From the NCBI GenBank assembly GCA_036015235.1, contig CP107926.1, positions 8,228,001 through 8,292,000 of the forward strand: a stretch of 64,000 nt of DNA, read 5' to 3'. Of the stretch, positions 49,424 to 58,192 are shown piece by piece. Position numbers and translations under genes: made by a program. A model generated the notes under the pieces. That model saw nothing but the letters and a program-made list of their open reading frames with translations, was not told the DNA's origin and did not search any database. The DNA is from Streptomyces sp. NBC_00433. Lineage in GTDB: Bacteria; Actinomycetota; Actinomycetes; Streptomycetales; Streptomycetaceae. Every line of letters begins with the position of its first letter. Position 1 is the first letter of the stretch.

Positions 49424-50182
49424 ATGCGGCAGACGGAATTCGGCCCCGAAGGCGCGTACATCCGGTGGACCGAGGCGGAGGGGCCCGGCCCGGCCCGCGT
49501 CCATGTGCACGGCCTGGGCGCGGCGACGGGCCCCTACACGGCCCACCTGTCCGCGTATCCCGAACTCGCCGGGCGTCGCACGCTCTACGTCGACCTGCCG
49601 GGCTTCGGCATCAGCGACCGCCCCGCCGGCTTCGGCTACTCCCTGGAGGACCACGCGGCAGCGCTCGCGGCGGTCCTGGACGCCGCCGGGGCGCGCGGCG
49701 CCGAGGTGGTCGGGCACAGCATGGGCGGCTCGGTGGCGATCGTGCTGGCCTACCGCAGGCCCGACCTGGTCTCCAGGCTCGTGCTGGCGGAGGCCAACCT
49801 CGACCCGGGGCCCGTGCCGGGTGCCGCGAGCAGCGGTGTGGCCCGCTGGTCCGAGGAGGAGTTCGTGCACGGCGGCGGCTTCGCCGCCACCTTGGAGCGG
49901 GCCGGCTGGCTGTGGCGCTCCACCATGCGCCTCGCCGACCCGCTGGCCCTGCACCGCAGCGCGTGCGGTCTGCTCCGCGGCACGGAGCCGACCATGCGCG
50001 CCATGCTGACCGGCCTCGACATCCCGCGCACCTACCTGGTGGGCGAGGCGGGCGACGAGGTCGCCGACCAGGCGGGCCTGACCGCTTCGGGCGTCCGGGT
50101 GGTCGGGGTGCCGGGCTCGGGGCACTGCATCATGTTCGACAACCCGAGGGCCTATGCGGCGGCGATCAGTGCCGCTGCCTGA
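49424..50182 (+). CDS. alpha/beta hydrolase
   Basis: A 252-residue serine hydrolase-fold protein. HGLGAATGPY gives the oxyanion loop, nucleophile Ser sits in the elbow GHSMGGS at about residue 105, and the catalytic His is in GSGHCIMFDNP near the C-terminus. YVDLPGFGISDRP is the typical strand before the elbow. There is no signal peptide, so it is cytosolic; the substrate is unknown. The ATG at 49424 is preceded by GAGAGG and directly by an in-frame GTG. Its PadR neighbour most likely represses it. The last 17 nt overlap the convergent methyltransferase gene. Confidence 0.85.
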   Translation: MRQTEFGPEGAYIRWTEAEGPGPARVHVHGLGAATGPYTAHLSAYPELAGRRTLYVDLPGFGISDRPAGFGYSLEDHAAALAAVLDAAGARGAEVVGHSMGGSVAIVLAYRRPDLVSRLVLAEANLDPGPVPGAASSGVARWSEEEFVHGGGFAATLERAGWLWRSTMRLADPLALHRSACGLLRGTEPTMRAMLTGLDIPRTYLVGEAGDEVADQAGLTASGVRVVGVPGSGHCIMFDNPRAYAAAISAAA

Positions 50183-50777
50183 CCGCGAGCGCGAGATAGC
50201 GCTCCTCGGAGTCGTCGAGCAGCGACAGCTCCCAGCCCGTCGCGGACAGCAGCGGGCCGAGCTGCGGCCGCGCCCTGATGTCGTCAGCACGCAGCCGGTG
50301 GCCGCGGCGGGCCGCGAGCGCGGCCCGCCCCAGCGGATGGAAGAGCGCCAGCCGGCCGCCCGGCCGCGTCACCCTGGCCAATTCCCGCAGGCCGGCGGCC
50401 GGGTCGGGCAGGTGGTGGACAAGGCCGGCCGCGAGGACCACGTCGAAGGCCCGAGCTCGCACCGGCAGCCGCGCGCTGTCCGCCTCGACCAGCGCGCCGT
50501 CCGTCTGCCTCCCGAGCCGGACGGCCTCGCGCAGCATCTCCGGCGTCAGGTCGACGCCCACGACCTCGCCCGCCGGGCCGACCGCCGCCCGCAGCAGCGG
50601 CAGAGCCCGCGCGCTGCCGCAGCCCGCGTCCAGGGCCCGGCCGCCGAGCGGTGGCTCCAGGGCCGCGACCGCCGCCGTATAGGCGGGTGTGTCGTCGGGA
50701 TGGCGGGTCTCCCAGCCCTCGGCGCGCTCGGCGAAGAAGCGGCGCACCCGGTGTCGTTCGCTTCCGATACTGGCCAT
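50166..50777 (-). CDS. class I SAM-dependent methyltransferase
   Basis: A 203-residue methyltransferase. Motif I is ALDAGCGSARALPLL (about residues 48-62), then VVGVDLTPEML, DSARLPV and DVVLAAGLVHHLPDP for the rest of the SAM pocket. The RFFAERAEGWETRHPDDTPAY opening is frequent in methyltransferases of the ubiquinone/menaquinone (UbiE-like) and small-molecule type. The substrate is not recognisable. The ATG at 50775-50777 overlaps an ATG of the divergent YnfA-like gene on the other strand, and its 3' end overlaps the hydrolase, so the gene is packed tightly on both sides. Confidence 0.85.
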   Translation of the reverse strand: MASIGSERHRVRRFFAERAEGWETRHPDDTPAYTAAVAALEPPLGGRALDAGCGSARALPLLRAAVGPAGEVVGVDLTPEMLREAVRLGRQTDGALVEADSARLPVRARAFDVVLAAGLVHHLPDPAAGLRELARVTRPGGRLALFHPLGRAALAARRGHRLRADDIRARPQLGPLLSATGWELSLLDDSEERYLALAVRQRH

Positions 50778-50790
50778 GCATCATGGTGGC

Positions 50791-51126
50791 ATGATCACTC
50801 TGCGTTCCGTGGCCCTCTTCGTCCTCGCCGCCCTGCTGGAGATCGGCGGCGCGTGGCTGATCTGGCAGGGGGTGCGCGAGCACCGCGGCATCGGGTGGAT
50901 AGGCGCGGGCGTTGTGGCCCTGGGCCTCTACGGATTCGTCGCGACCCTCCAGCCGGCCGCCGACTTCGGCCGCATCCTGGCCGCGTACGGCGGTGTCTTC
51001 GTGGCGGGCTCGCTCATCTGGGGCGTGGTCGCCGACGGTTACCGTCCGGACCGCTTCGACGTCGGCGGAGCGGTGATCTGCCTGGTCGGAGTGGGCGTCA
51101 TCATGTACGCGCCGCGCGGCGGCTGA
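50791..51126 (+). CDS. YnfA/UPF0060 family membrane protein
   Basis: A 111-residue protein with four transmembrane helices, the size and layout of the YnfA family of small drug-resistance-like proteins. LEIGGAWLIWQGVREHRG in helix 1 to loop 1 and ADFGRILAAYGGVFVAGSLIWG are its landmark segments. Possible roles are cation or small-molecule efflux, which is unproven for the family as a whole. The ATG at 50791 has GGTGG 3 nt upstream; an in-frame ATG at 50776 overlaps the methyltransferase start on the other strand. Confidence 0.88.
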   Translation: MITLRSVALFVLAALLEIGGAWLIWQGVREHRGIGWIGAGVVALGLYGFVATLQPAADFGRILAAYGGVFVAGSLIWGVVADGYRPDRFDVGGAVICLVGVGVIMYAPRGG

Positions 51127-51243
51127 ATTCCGCCCTTCCCGGTCGACTCCCGGCACTTCGAAGGGCGCGGCGCGCCGAGGCGGGGTTGCCGAAGCGGGCC
51201 CGGCGCGACAGGCTCTAGGGCAGGGGAGACGGGAGGCAGGGCG

Positions 51244-51645
51244 ATGACGGTGAGCAACAGGCTCGCGTGGCTGCTCGACGATCTGACACAGCGCGTTCCG
51301 CACGTGCGGCACGCACTCGTCCTGTCCAACGACGGTCTGGTCACCGGCGTCAGCGGCGGCCTCGACCGCCCGGCCGCCGAGCATCTGGCCGCCGTCTCTT
51401 CGGGCTTCCACAGCCTCGCCAAGGGTGCGGGCCGGCAGTTCGGGACCGGCGGGGTCCGGCAGACGATGGTCGAGTTCGACGAGGGCTATCTCTTCGTGAC
51501 CGCGGCGGGCGACGGCAGCTGCCTGTCGGTGCTCAGCGGCATGGAGGCCGATGTCGGCCGGGTCGCCTACGAGATGACGCTGCTGGTGCACCGGGTCGGC
51601 GAGCACCTCGGCGTCGCCGCCCGCGGGCCGGGCTCGCCTTACTGA
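51244..51645 (+). CDS. Roadblock/LC7 domain protein
   Basis: A 133-residue small regulator of the type found as CvnB in streptomycete conservons, where it acts with a histidine-kinase-like protein and a small GTPase. LAWLLDDLTQRVPHVRHALV and LSNDGLVTGVSGGLDRPAAE form the typical start of the fold, and YLFVTAAGDGSCLSVL the central sheet. The usual conservon partners (CvnA, C and D) are not beside it, so this is an orphan copy. The ATG has GGGAGGCAGGG upstream. Signal integration by binding a GTPase is inferred from the family. Confidence 0.88.
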   Translation: MTVSNRLAWLLDDLTQRVPHVRHALVLSNDGLVTGVSGGLDRPAAEHLAAVSSGFHSLAKGAGRQFGTGGVRQTMVEFDEGYLFVTAAGDGSCLSVLSGMEADVGRVAYEMTLLVHRVGEHLGVAARGPGSPY

Positions 51646-51707
51646 CCCGGTGGCCGCGGCCGTGGCTTCGGCCGTTGTGCGGGCGGGCTGAGCTGGGGAA
51701 ACAGGAG

Positions 51708-51716
51708 TTATCCACA
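51708..51716 (+). other. DnaA-box-like 9-mer
   Basis: TTATCCACA is an exact match to the E. coli consensus DnaA box. It is a single site in the 147-bp spacer after the Roadblock gene, without clustering or A/T-rich unwinding sequence, so it is not an origin. Confidence 0.3.
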
Positions 51717-51792
51717 GGGTTGGGAACGGGTGTTCGCCGTACGCGCTAGAGTCGTCACTGTCAGTAGTTGAACAAGACGGGGAGTGACGACG

Positions 51793-52854
51793 GTGACGAC
51801 GACGAAGACAGGTGCGGCCGGCAGGGCGACCTCCGCGAGCGGTATCGGCAGGGCGGGCGCGGCGGTGCCGCGTGGTCAGGGTCCGGGCGGCCCGCCGACC
51901 CTCGCCCTGGACCGGGCGCGCGAGAAACTGGACCTGGACCACGCGGAGTTCGAGCTGGCGCTGCTGCTCGGCGAGATCGCCACGGTCGGCGGCGGCACGG
52001 GCTGGCCGCGGGTGCCCGAGCAGGAGATCGCCCGGGTGCGGGCGGCCGAGGGCGGCACGGGGGCACTGCTGGCGAGGATCCAGCTGGTCCACACCACGGA
52101 CGGCGCCGAGCTGCTGGGGATCAGCCGCGACCGGCTGCTCCGGCTGACCAGGGCCGGTTGCGTCCGGCCGGTGCGCTGGTATGTGAACCGCTACCGCGCG
52201 CTGGTCTGGCTCTATCTCGCCAGCGAGCTGCGGGACTTCGCGGCGGGCAGCCCCGCGCTGCTGTCCGGCCGGCTGCCCGCGGCGGTGCGCGAGTCGGCTG
52301 ACGACGGCGAGGACCAGCGGCCGCGCGGCTGGCGGTCACGCCGGGTCGCCCAGCTGGTCAGGGACGCGCCGGGCCCCTGGGAGGAAGCAGCGGCGTGGGC
52401 GGCGCTCCTCGGGCCCGAGATGACCGAGTCCGCGGTGCCCGATCCGTACGAGCGGGCGCGGCTGCGCAGGATCCACCCGGCGCTGCCGCCGGGCCGTCCC
52501 GGGCCGCTGGCGGACGCGGCGCTGATCGGGCGGCTCACCACCGCCGACCACCCGGACGAGATCGCGCTCGGCCTGGTCGCGCTCGCCGACGCCCTGGGCC
52601 GGGCCCGGGACCGCGACCCGGTGCCGCGGCACCAGCCCCAGCCCCACCCCCACCCCCATGCCCAGTCGCCGTCGCGATCCCGGTCCGGGCGGCGGCCGTC
52701 CGGCGCGGTCCGCGCCGAGCTGCCCGCCATGCCCGAGGAGCCACCGGCGCCGGTGGCGGCTGCGGTATCGCCGGCGCCCTGGCTGGTCGAGGACCGGCCG
52801 CGGCGGAGTCTGCGCAGGCTGCTGCGGGGCCGCAGGCAGGTCACCGACGGGTGA
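51793..52854 (+). CDS. DNA-binding-like protein with central HTH (DUF6397-type)
   Basis: A 353-residue protein. The segment TTDGAELLGISRDRLLRLTR with AGCVRPVRWYVNRYRALVWL (about residues 100-145) looks like a MerR/excisionase-type helix-turn-helix. A second helical region, EEAAAWAALLGPEMTESAVP, follows. The C-terminal 90 residues are disordered, with a PHPHPH stretch and an Arg-rich end (RRSLRRLLRGRR). It resembles streptomycete proteins named only as DUF6397. The GTG at 51793 has GGGGAG 8 nt upstream; a GTG at 51784 is too close to it. A weak TAGAGT hexamer is at 51747-51752. Confidence 0.68.
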   Translation: MTTTKTGAAGRATSASGIGRAGAAVPRGQGPGGPPTLALDRAREKLDLDHAEFELALLLGEIATVGGGTGWPRVPEQEIARVRAAEGGTGALLARIQLVHTTDGAELLGISRDRLLRLTRAGCVRPVRWYVNRYRALVWLYLASELRDFAAGSPALLSGRLPAAVRESADDGEDQRPRGWRSRRVAQLVRDAPGPWEEAAAWAALLGPEMTESAVPDPYERARLRRIHPALPPGRPGPLADAALIGRLTTADHPDEIALGLVALADALGRARDRDPVPRHQPQPHPHPHAQSPSRSRSGRRPSGAVRAELPAMPEEPPAPVAAAVSPAPWLVEDRPRRSLRRLLRGRRQVTDG

Positions 52855-52920
52855 GCGCCCCGTGCGGCCGGGCACCCGGCCGGGCACCCGGGGCGCCGAC
52901 CGGCGGCGGGGCCGGGGCCC

Positions 52921-55434
52921 TCACAGCTCGCCGACGCCGGTGAGTCTGATCACCGCCCGGCCCTCCTCGTCGGAGGCCGCCAGGTCCACCTCGGCCGAAA
53001 TGCCCCAGCCGTGGTCGCCGTTGGGATCGGCGAAGGTCTGGCGCACCCGCCACAACCCGTGCTCCGGCTGCTCCTCGATCTGCAGCAGCTTCGGGCCGCG
53101 GGCGTCGGGGCCCGTGCCCAGGTCGTCGTATTCGTCCCAGTAGGCGTCCATCGCCTCCGCCCACGTGTCGGCGTCCCAGCCGGACTCTGCGTCCAGCTCG
53201 CCGAGCTGGTGGTATTTCTCCAGCGCCGCAAGCTCCACCCGGCGGAAGAGCGCGTTGCGGACCAGCACCCGGAAGGCGCGGGCGTTCGCGGTGACCGGCT
53301 TGACCTGGTCGGCGCGCTCGGCGGCCTCCTCCGCGCTCTCCTCCTCGGGGTTGGCCAGCTGCTCCCACTCGTCCAGCAGGCTGGAGTCGACCTGCCGGAC
53401 CAGCTCACCGAGCCAGGCGGTCAGATCCTGGAAGTCCTCGGACTTGAGGTCGTCGGGCACGGTGTGCTCCAGCGCCTTGTAGGCGCCGGCGAGATAGCGC
53501 AGCACGATGCCCTCGGTCCTGGCCAGCTCGTAGTACGAGGTGAATTCGGAGAACGTCATCGCGCGCTCGTACATGTCGCGCACCACGGATTTGGGGGACA
53601 GCGGATGATCACCGACCCACGGGTGGCTCTTGCGGTACACGCCGTAGGCGTGCAGCAGGATCTCCTCCATCGGCTTGGGGTAGGACACGTCCTGCAGGCG
53701 CTCCATGCGCTCCTCGTACTCGACGCCGTCGGCCTTCATCGCGGCCACCGCGTCGCCCCTGGCCTTGTTCTGCTGGGCGGCCAGGATCTGCCGCGGGTCG
53801 TCCAGCGTCGACTCCACGACCGACACCATGTCCAGCGCGTAGGAGGGCGAGTCGGGGTCGAGCAGTTCGAAGGAGGCCAGCGCGAAGGTCGACAGCGGCT
53901 GGTTCAGCGCGAAGTCCTGCTGCAGGTCCACGGTGAGCCGGACGATCCTGCCCTCCGCGTCCGGCTCGTCGAGCCGCTCCACCACACCGCCGGCCAGCAG
54001 CGAGCGGTAGATGGCGATGGCCCGCCGGATGTGCCGCAGCTGCGCGCGGCGTTCCTCGTGGTTGTCCTCCAGCAGGCTGCGCATCGCGTCGAAGGCGTTG
54101 CCCGGGCGGGCGATGACCGACAGCAGCATCGCGTGGGTGACCCGGAAGCGCGACGTCAGCGGTTCGGGGTCGGAGCCGATCAGCTTCTCGAAGGTCGCCT
54201 GCGACCAGCCGACGAAGCCCTCCGGCGCCTTCTTGCGCACCACCTTGCGGCGCTTCTTCGGGTCGTCGCCGGCCTTCGCGAGCGCCTTCTCGTTCTCGAT
54301 GACGTACTCGGGCGCCTGCGCCTCCACGAAGCCCGCGGTGTCGAAGCCGGCCCGTCCGGCGCGGCCGGCGATCTGGTGGAATTCCCGGGCGCGCAGCACC
54401 CGCACCCGCTGCCCGTCGTATTTGGTGAGCGCGGTGAAGAGCACCGTGCGGATCGGCACGTTGACGCCCACGCCGAGCGTGTCCGTACCGCAGATCACCT
54501 TGAGCAGTCCCGCCTGCGCCAGCTTCTCGACCAGCCGGCGGTATTTCGGCAGCATCCCCGCGTGGTGCACCCCGATGCCGTGCCGGACGTAGCGGGACAG
54601 GTTGCGGCCGAAGGTGGTGGTGAAGCGGAAGTTGCCGATCAGATCGGCGATCGCGTCCTTCTCGGCCCTGGTGCACATGTTGATGCTCATCAGCGCCTGC
54701 GCCCGTTCGACGGCCGCGGCCTGGGTGAAGTGCACGATGTAGACCGGCGACTGACGGGTCTCCAGCAGTTCGGTCAGCGTCTCGGTCAGCGGGGTGCCGC
54801 GGTATTCGTAGCTCAGCGGCACCGGACGGGTCGCCGACCGCACCACGGTGGTGGGCCGCCCCGTGCGACGGGTCATGTCCTCCTCGAAGCGGGACATGTC
54901 ACCGAGCGTGGCCGACATCAGCAGGAACTGCGCCTGCGGCAGCTCCAGCAGCGGGATCTGCCAGGCCCATCCGCGGTCCGGCTCGGCGTAGAAGTGGAAT
55001 TCGTCCATGACCACCTGGCCGACGTCGGCGGCTCTGCCGTCCCGCAGCGCGATCGAGGCCAGCACCTCGGCGGTGCAGCAGATCACCGGCGCGTCGGGAT
55101 TCACCGAGGCGTCGCCCGTCAGCATCCCGACGTTCTCGGTGCCGAAGAGCTTGCAGAGGTCGAAGAACTTCTCCGAGACCAGCGCCTTGATCGGCGCGGT
55201 GTAGAAGGTGACCTCGTCGCGGGCCAGCGCCGCGAAGTGCGCACCCGCCGCGACCAGGCTCTTTCCGGATCCGGTCGGGGTGGAGAGGATCACGTTCGCA
55301 CCCGAGACCACTTCGATCAGCGCCTCCTCCTGGGCCGGGTAGAGCGAGATGCCCTCCCCCTCGGCCCACGTCGAGAACGCTTCGAAGAGGGCATCGGGGT
55401 CGGCATCGGACGGCAGCTGATCGATAAGGGTCAC
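52921..55434 (-). CDS. Ski2-like DEAD/DEAH-box helicase with DUF3516
   Basis: An 837-residue ATP-dependent RNA helicase type protein. Motif I is STPTGSGKS with K58, motif II is the variant D144-E-F-H147 in VVMDEFHFY, motif III is SATLGD, and motif VI is QIAGRAGRAGFD. The C-terminal half (about residues 420-837) corresponds to DUF3516, common in actinobacteria and ending in a barrel-like segment (DHGWGISAEVDLA). The likely role is RNA unwinding in decay or ribosome work, inferred from the Ski2 group. The GTG at 55434 has no good ribosome binding site; a leaderless start is possible. It is divergent from the YdjM-like gene. Confidence 0.9.
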   Translation of the reverse strand: MTLIDQLPSDADPDALFEAFSTWAEGEGISLYPAQEEALIEVVSGANVILSTPTGSGKSLVAAGAHFAALARDEVTFYTAPIKALVSEKFFDLCKLFGTENVGMLTGDASVNPDAPVICCTAEVLASIALRDGRAADVGQVVMDEFHFYAEPDRGWAWQIPLLELPQAQFLLMSATLGDMSRFEEDMTRRTGRPTTVVRSATRPVPLSYEYRGTPLTETLTELLETRQSPVYIVHFTQAAAVERAQALMSINMCTRAEKDAIADLIGNFRFTTTFGRNLSRYVRHGIGVHHAGMLPKYRRLVEKLAQAGLLKVICGTDTLGVGVNVPIRTVLFTALTKYDGQRVRVLRAREFHQIAGRAGRAGFDTAGFVEAQAPEYVIENEKALAKAGDDPKKRRKVVRKKAPEGFVGWSQATFEKLIGSDPEPLTSRFRVTHAMLLSVIARPGNAFDAMRSLLEDNHEERRAQLRHIRRAIAIYRSLLAGGVVERLDEPDAEGRIVRLTVDLQQDFALNQPLSTFALASFELLDPDSPSYALDMVSVVESTLDDPRQILAAQQNKARGDAVAAMKADGVEYEERMERLQDVSYPKPMEEILLHAYGVYRKSHPWVGDHPLSPKSVVRDMYERAMTFSEFTSYYELARTEGIVLRYLAGAYKALEHTVPDDLKSEDFQDLTAWLGELVRQVDSSLLDEWEQLANPEEESAEEAAERADQVKPVTANARAFRVLVRNALFRRVELAALEKYHQLGELDAESGWDADTWAEAMDAYWDEYDDLGTGPDARGPKLLQIEEQPEHGLWRVRQTFADPNGDHGWGISAEVDLAASDEEGRAVIRLTGVGEL

Positions 55435-55568
55435 CCCACCATCTTGCCTGTCCCAGGCGTCACAGGCGGAACCGGAGGCGGCAGCCGTGATCATCGGCGA
55501 TAAGGTGTGCCGTCAACTATGCGTCAAATCCGCCTGCGGGCGGCATTTCAGGGGGACGGAGCAGCACC

Positions 55569-56363
55569 ATGATGGGACCTGCGCACTCACTGTCCGGAGC
55601 GGCGGCCTGGCTGGGCGTCGGGGCGATAGCGGCGGGTCTCGGCCACCCGATGCCCTGGCCGACAGTGCTGGTGGGCGCGCTGATCTGCGCGGGTGCGGCG
55701 CTGGCCCCCGACCTGGACCACCAGGCGGCGACGATCTCCCGGGCCTTCGGCCCGCTGTCCCGGGCGCTGTGCAAGATCGTGGACAGGCTGGCGCACGCCA
55801 CGTACAAGGCGACCCGCAAGCAGGGCGACCCGCGGCGGGCCGGCGGGCACCGCACCCTGACCCACACCTGGCTGTGGGCGGTGCTGGTGGGCGCCGCCTT
55901 CTCGGCGGCGGCGGTCCTCGGCGGCCGCTGGGCGGTGCTGGTCATCCTCTTCATCCACATGGTGCTCGCCGTGGAGGGCCTGCTGTGGCGGCAGGCCAGG
56001 ATGTCGAGCGACGTGCTGGTCTGGCTGCTCGGGGCGACCAGCGCCTGGATGCTCGCCGACGTGTTGGACAACCCGGGCAACGGCAAGGACTGGCTCTTCA
56101 CCCAGCCCGGCCAGCACTACCTGTGGATCGGCCTGCCGATCGTGCTGGGCTCCCTGGTGCACTGCATCGGCGACGCGCTGACCGTGTCCGGCTGCCCGGT
56201 GCTGTGGCCGATCCCGATCGGCCGCCGCCGCTGGTATCCGGTCGGCCCGCCGCGCTTCATGCGCTTCCGGGCCGGCAGCTGGGTGGAGCTCAAGGTCCTC
56301 ACCCCGGTCTTCTTCGTCGTCGGCGGTGGCTGCGCCCTGGGCGCCCTGGGCATCATCGGCTGA
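55569..56363 (+). CDS. YdjM-like metal-dependent hydrolase family membrane protein
   Basis: A 264-residue membrane protein of the LexA-regulated YdjM/DUF457 family. It opens with MGPAHSLSGAAAWLG, continues with LAPDLDHQAATISRAFGPLS and the GGHRTLTHTWLWA motif, and has SLVHCIGDALTVSGCPVLWP near the end; the conserved His and Asp residues in these motifs probably bind a metal. About five to six hydrophobic stretches are present. Its enzymatic reaction is not known. An AGGGGGACGGAG run precedes the ATG; the second Met could also start. A perfect bidirectional terminator follows the stop directly. Confidence 0.85.
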   Translation: MMGPAHSLSGAAAWLGVGAIAAGLGHPMPWPTVLVGALICAGAALAPDLDHQAATISRAFGPLSRALCKIVDRLAHATYKATRKQGDPRRAGGHRTLTHTWLWAVLVGAAFSAAAVLGGRWAVLVILFIHMVLAVEGLLWRQARMSSDVLVWLLGATSAWMLADVLDNPGNGKDWLFTQPGQHYLWIGLPIVLGSLVHCIGDALTVSGCPVLWPIPIGRRRWYPVGPPRFMRFRAGSWVELKVLTPVFFVVGGGCALGALGIIG

Positions 56364-56395
56364 CCTCCCGCCCGGCGGACCTGCCGGGCGGGAGG
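56364..56395. terminator. bidirectional terminator
   Basis: CCTCCCGCCCGGC (56364-56376) and GCCGGGCGGGAGG (56383-56395) pair perfectly around GGACCT, between the convergent YdjM-like and ABC genes. Confidence 0.9.
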
Positions 56396-56410
56396 GAGGC
56401 AGGGGCGCGG

Positions 56411-58192
56411 TCAGCCGTGCCAGGACCGCCACAGGGCCGCGTAGGCGCCGTCCGCGGCGACCAGCTGGTGGTGGCTGCCCAGTTCGCTGATCCTGCCGTC
56501 CTCGACCACGGCGATCACGTCCGCGTCGTGCGCGGTGTGCAGCCGGTGCGCGATGGCGACCACCGTACGGCCGTCCAGGACCCGGGACAGCGAGCGCTCC
56601 AGGTGCCTGGCCGCCCGCGGGTCAAGCAGCGAGGTGGCCTCGTCGAGGACCAGGGTGTGCGGGTCGGCGAGCACCAGCCGGGCCAGCGCGAGCTGCTGGG
56701 CCTGGGCGGGTGTGAGGACGGCGCCGCCCGAGCCGACCTCGGTGTCCAGGCCGTCCGACAGCGCCCGCGCCCAGCCGTCGGCGTCCACCGCGCTCAGCGC
56801 CTCCCACAGCTCGCCGTCCACCGCGGAGGTCCGGGCGAGCTGCAGGTTGTCGCGGAGCGTGCCCACGAAGACGTGGTGCTCCTGGTTGACCAGGGCGACA
56901 TGCTCGCGGACCCGCTCGGCGGGCATCCTGGCCAGCTCCGCGCCGCCGAGGGTGACCTCGCCGGTCCGCGGCGCGTAGATCCCCGCGAGCAGCCGGCCCA
57001 GCGTGGACTTGCCCGCGCCCGAAGGCCCTACCAGGGCCAGCCGGGTGCCTGGCGGCACCTGGAGGCTGATGCCGTGCAGGACGTCGCTGCCCTCGCGGTA
57101 GCCGAAGCGCACCCGGTCGGCGGCGACCTCGCGGCCCTGCGGGGAGATCCGGTCGTCGCCGGCCGACTCCTCGACCTCGCGCACCCCGACCAGCCGGGCC
57201 AGCGAGACCTGGGCGACCTGGAGTTCGTCGTACCAGCGCAGGATGAGGTTGACCGGGTCCACCAGCATCTGGGCGTAGAGCGCGCCGGTGGTCAGCTCGC
57301 CGACCGTCACCCACCCGTTCAGCGCGAAGGCACCGCCGATCATCAGCACCGAGGTCAGGATCAGCGTGTGGGTGGCGTTGATCACCGGGAAGAGGACGGT
57401 GCGCAGCCACAGCGTGTAGCGCTCCCACGCAACCCACTGGCCGATCCGCTGCCGCGACAGCGCCTCCCGGCGATCGCCCAGGCCGTGCGCCTCGATGGTG
57501 CGTCCCGCGTCGACGGACTCCGTGAGCACCGCGGCCACGGCGGCGTATCCGGCGGCCTCGGAGCGGTAGGCCTGCGGGGCGCGGCGGAAATACCAGCGGA
57601 CACCCACCAGCAGCAGCGGCAGCGCGACCAGCACCGACAGCGCGAGCGGCGGCGAGGTCACGGCGAGCGCGCCCAGCAGCAGCCCCGCCCAGACCACGGC
57701 GATGGCCAGTTCCGGCACGGCCTCGCGCATCGCGTTGGCCAGCCGGTCGATGTCGGTCGTGATCCGGGAGAGCAGGTCGCCGGTGCCCGCCCGCTCCAGG
57801 ACGCCGGGCGGCAGCGACACCGCCCGGACCAGGAAGTCCTCCCGCAGGTCGGCCAGCATCAGTTCACCCAAGACCGCCCCGCGCAGCCGGACCAGCCGGA
57901 CGAAATACGCCTGCACGGCGAGCGCGGCCAGGAAGAAGGCCACCGCCCGGCCCAGGTGGACGTCCCGCCTGCCGTCCGACAGGTCCTGCACCAGGCCGCC
58001 GAGCAGATACGGGCCCACCATCGACGCCAGCACCGCCACCGTGTTCACGCCCACCAGCAGGGCGAAGGCGCCGCGGTGCCGCCGGGCCAGCTCGCGGACG
58101 TAGCCGCGTACGGTGGCCGGCGAGCCCACCGGCAGGGTGCTGCTCTGCTGCGGCGCGGCCGGATCGTGGTCCGGCGGTCGCACGCCGATCAT
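56411..58192 (-). CDS. ABC exporter half-transporter with degenerate signature motif
   Basis: A 593-residue type IV exporter half: six-helix membrane domain (about residues 40-330) plus ATPase domain. Walker A is intact, VGPSGAGKST with K395, and so are Walker B with the catalytic Glu (TLVLDEATS) and the switch His (AIAHRLHT). The signature loop, normally LSGGQ, is LTPAQ, so this subunit cannot supply a normal signature to its partner. It overlaps the other half by ATGA, so both are made together and should form a heterodimer. The substrate is unknown. It lies at the distal end of the two-gene operon. Confidence 0.9.
   Translation of the reverse strand: MIGVRPPDHDPAAPQQSSTLPVGSPATVRGYVRELARRHRGAFALLVGVNTVAVLASMVGPYLLGGLVQDLSDGRRDVHLGRAVAFFLAALAVQAYFVRLVRLRGAVLGELMLADLREDFLVRAVSLPPGVLERAGTGDLLSRITTDIDRLANAMREAVPELAIAVVWAGLLLGALAVTSPPLALSVLVALPLLLVGVRWYFRRAPQAYRSEAAGYAAVAAVLTESVDAGRTIEAHGLGDRREALSRQRIGQWVAWERYTLWLRTVLFPVINATHTLILTSVLMIGGAFALNGWVTVGELTTGALYAQMLVDPVNLILRWYDELQVAQVSLARLVGVREVEESAGDDRISPQGREVAADRVRFGYREGSDVLHGISLQVPPGTRLALVGPSGAGKSTLGRLLAGIYAPRTGEVTLGGAELARMPAERVREHVALVNQEHHVFVGTLRDNLQLARTSAVDGELWEALSAVDADGWARALSDGLDTEVGSGGAVLTPAQAQQLALARLVLADPHTLVLDEATSLLDPRAARHLERSLSRVLDGRTVVAIAHRLHTAHDADVIAVVEDGRISELGSHHQLVAADGAYAALWRSWHG

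Noticed and set aside
51708..51716. TTATCCACA as part of a replication origin
   Set aside because: It is a lone site without clustering, A/T-rich DNA or dnaA/dnaN neighbours.
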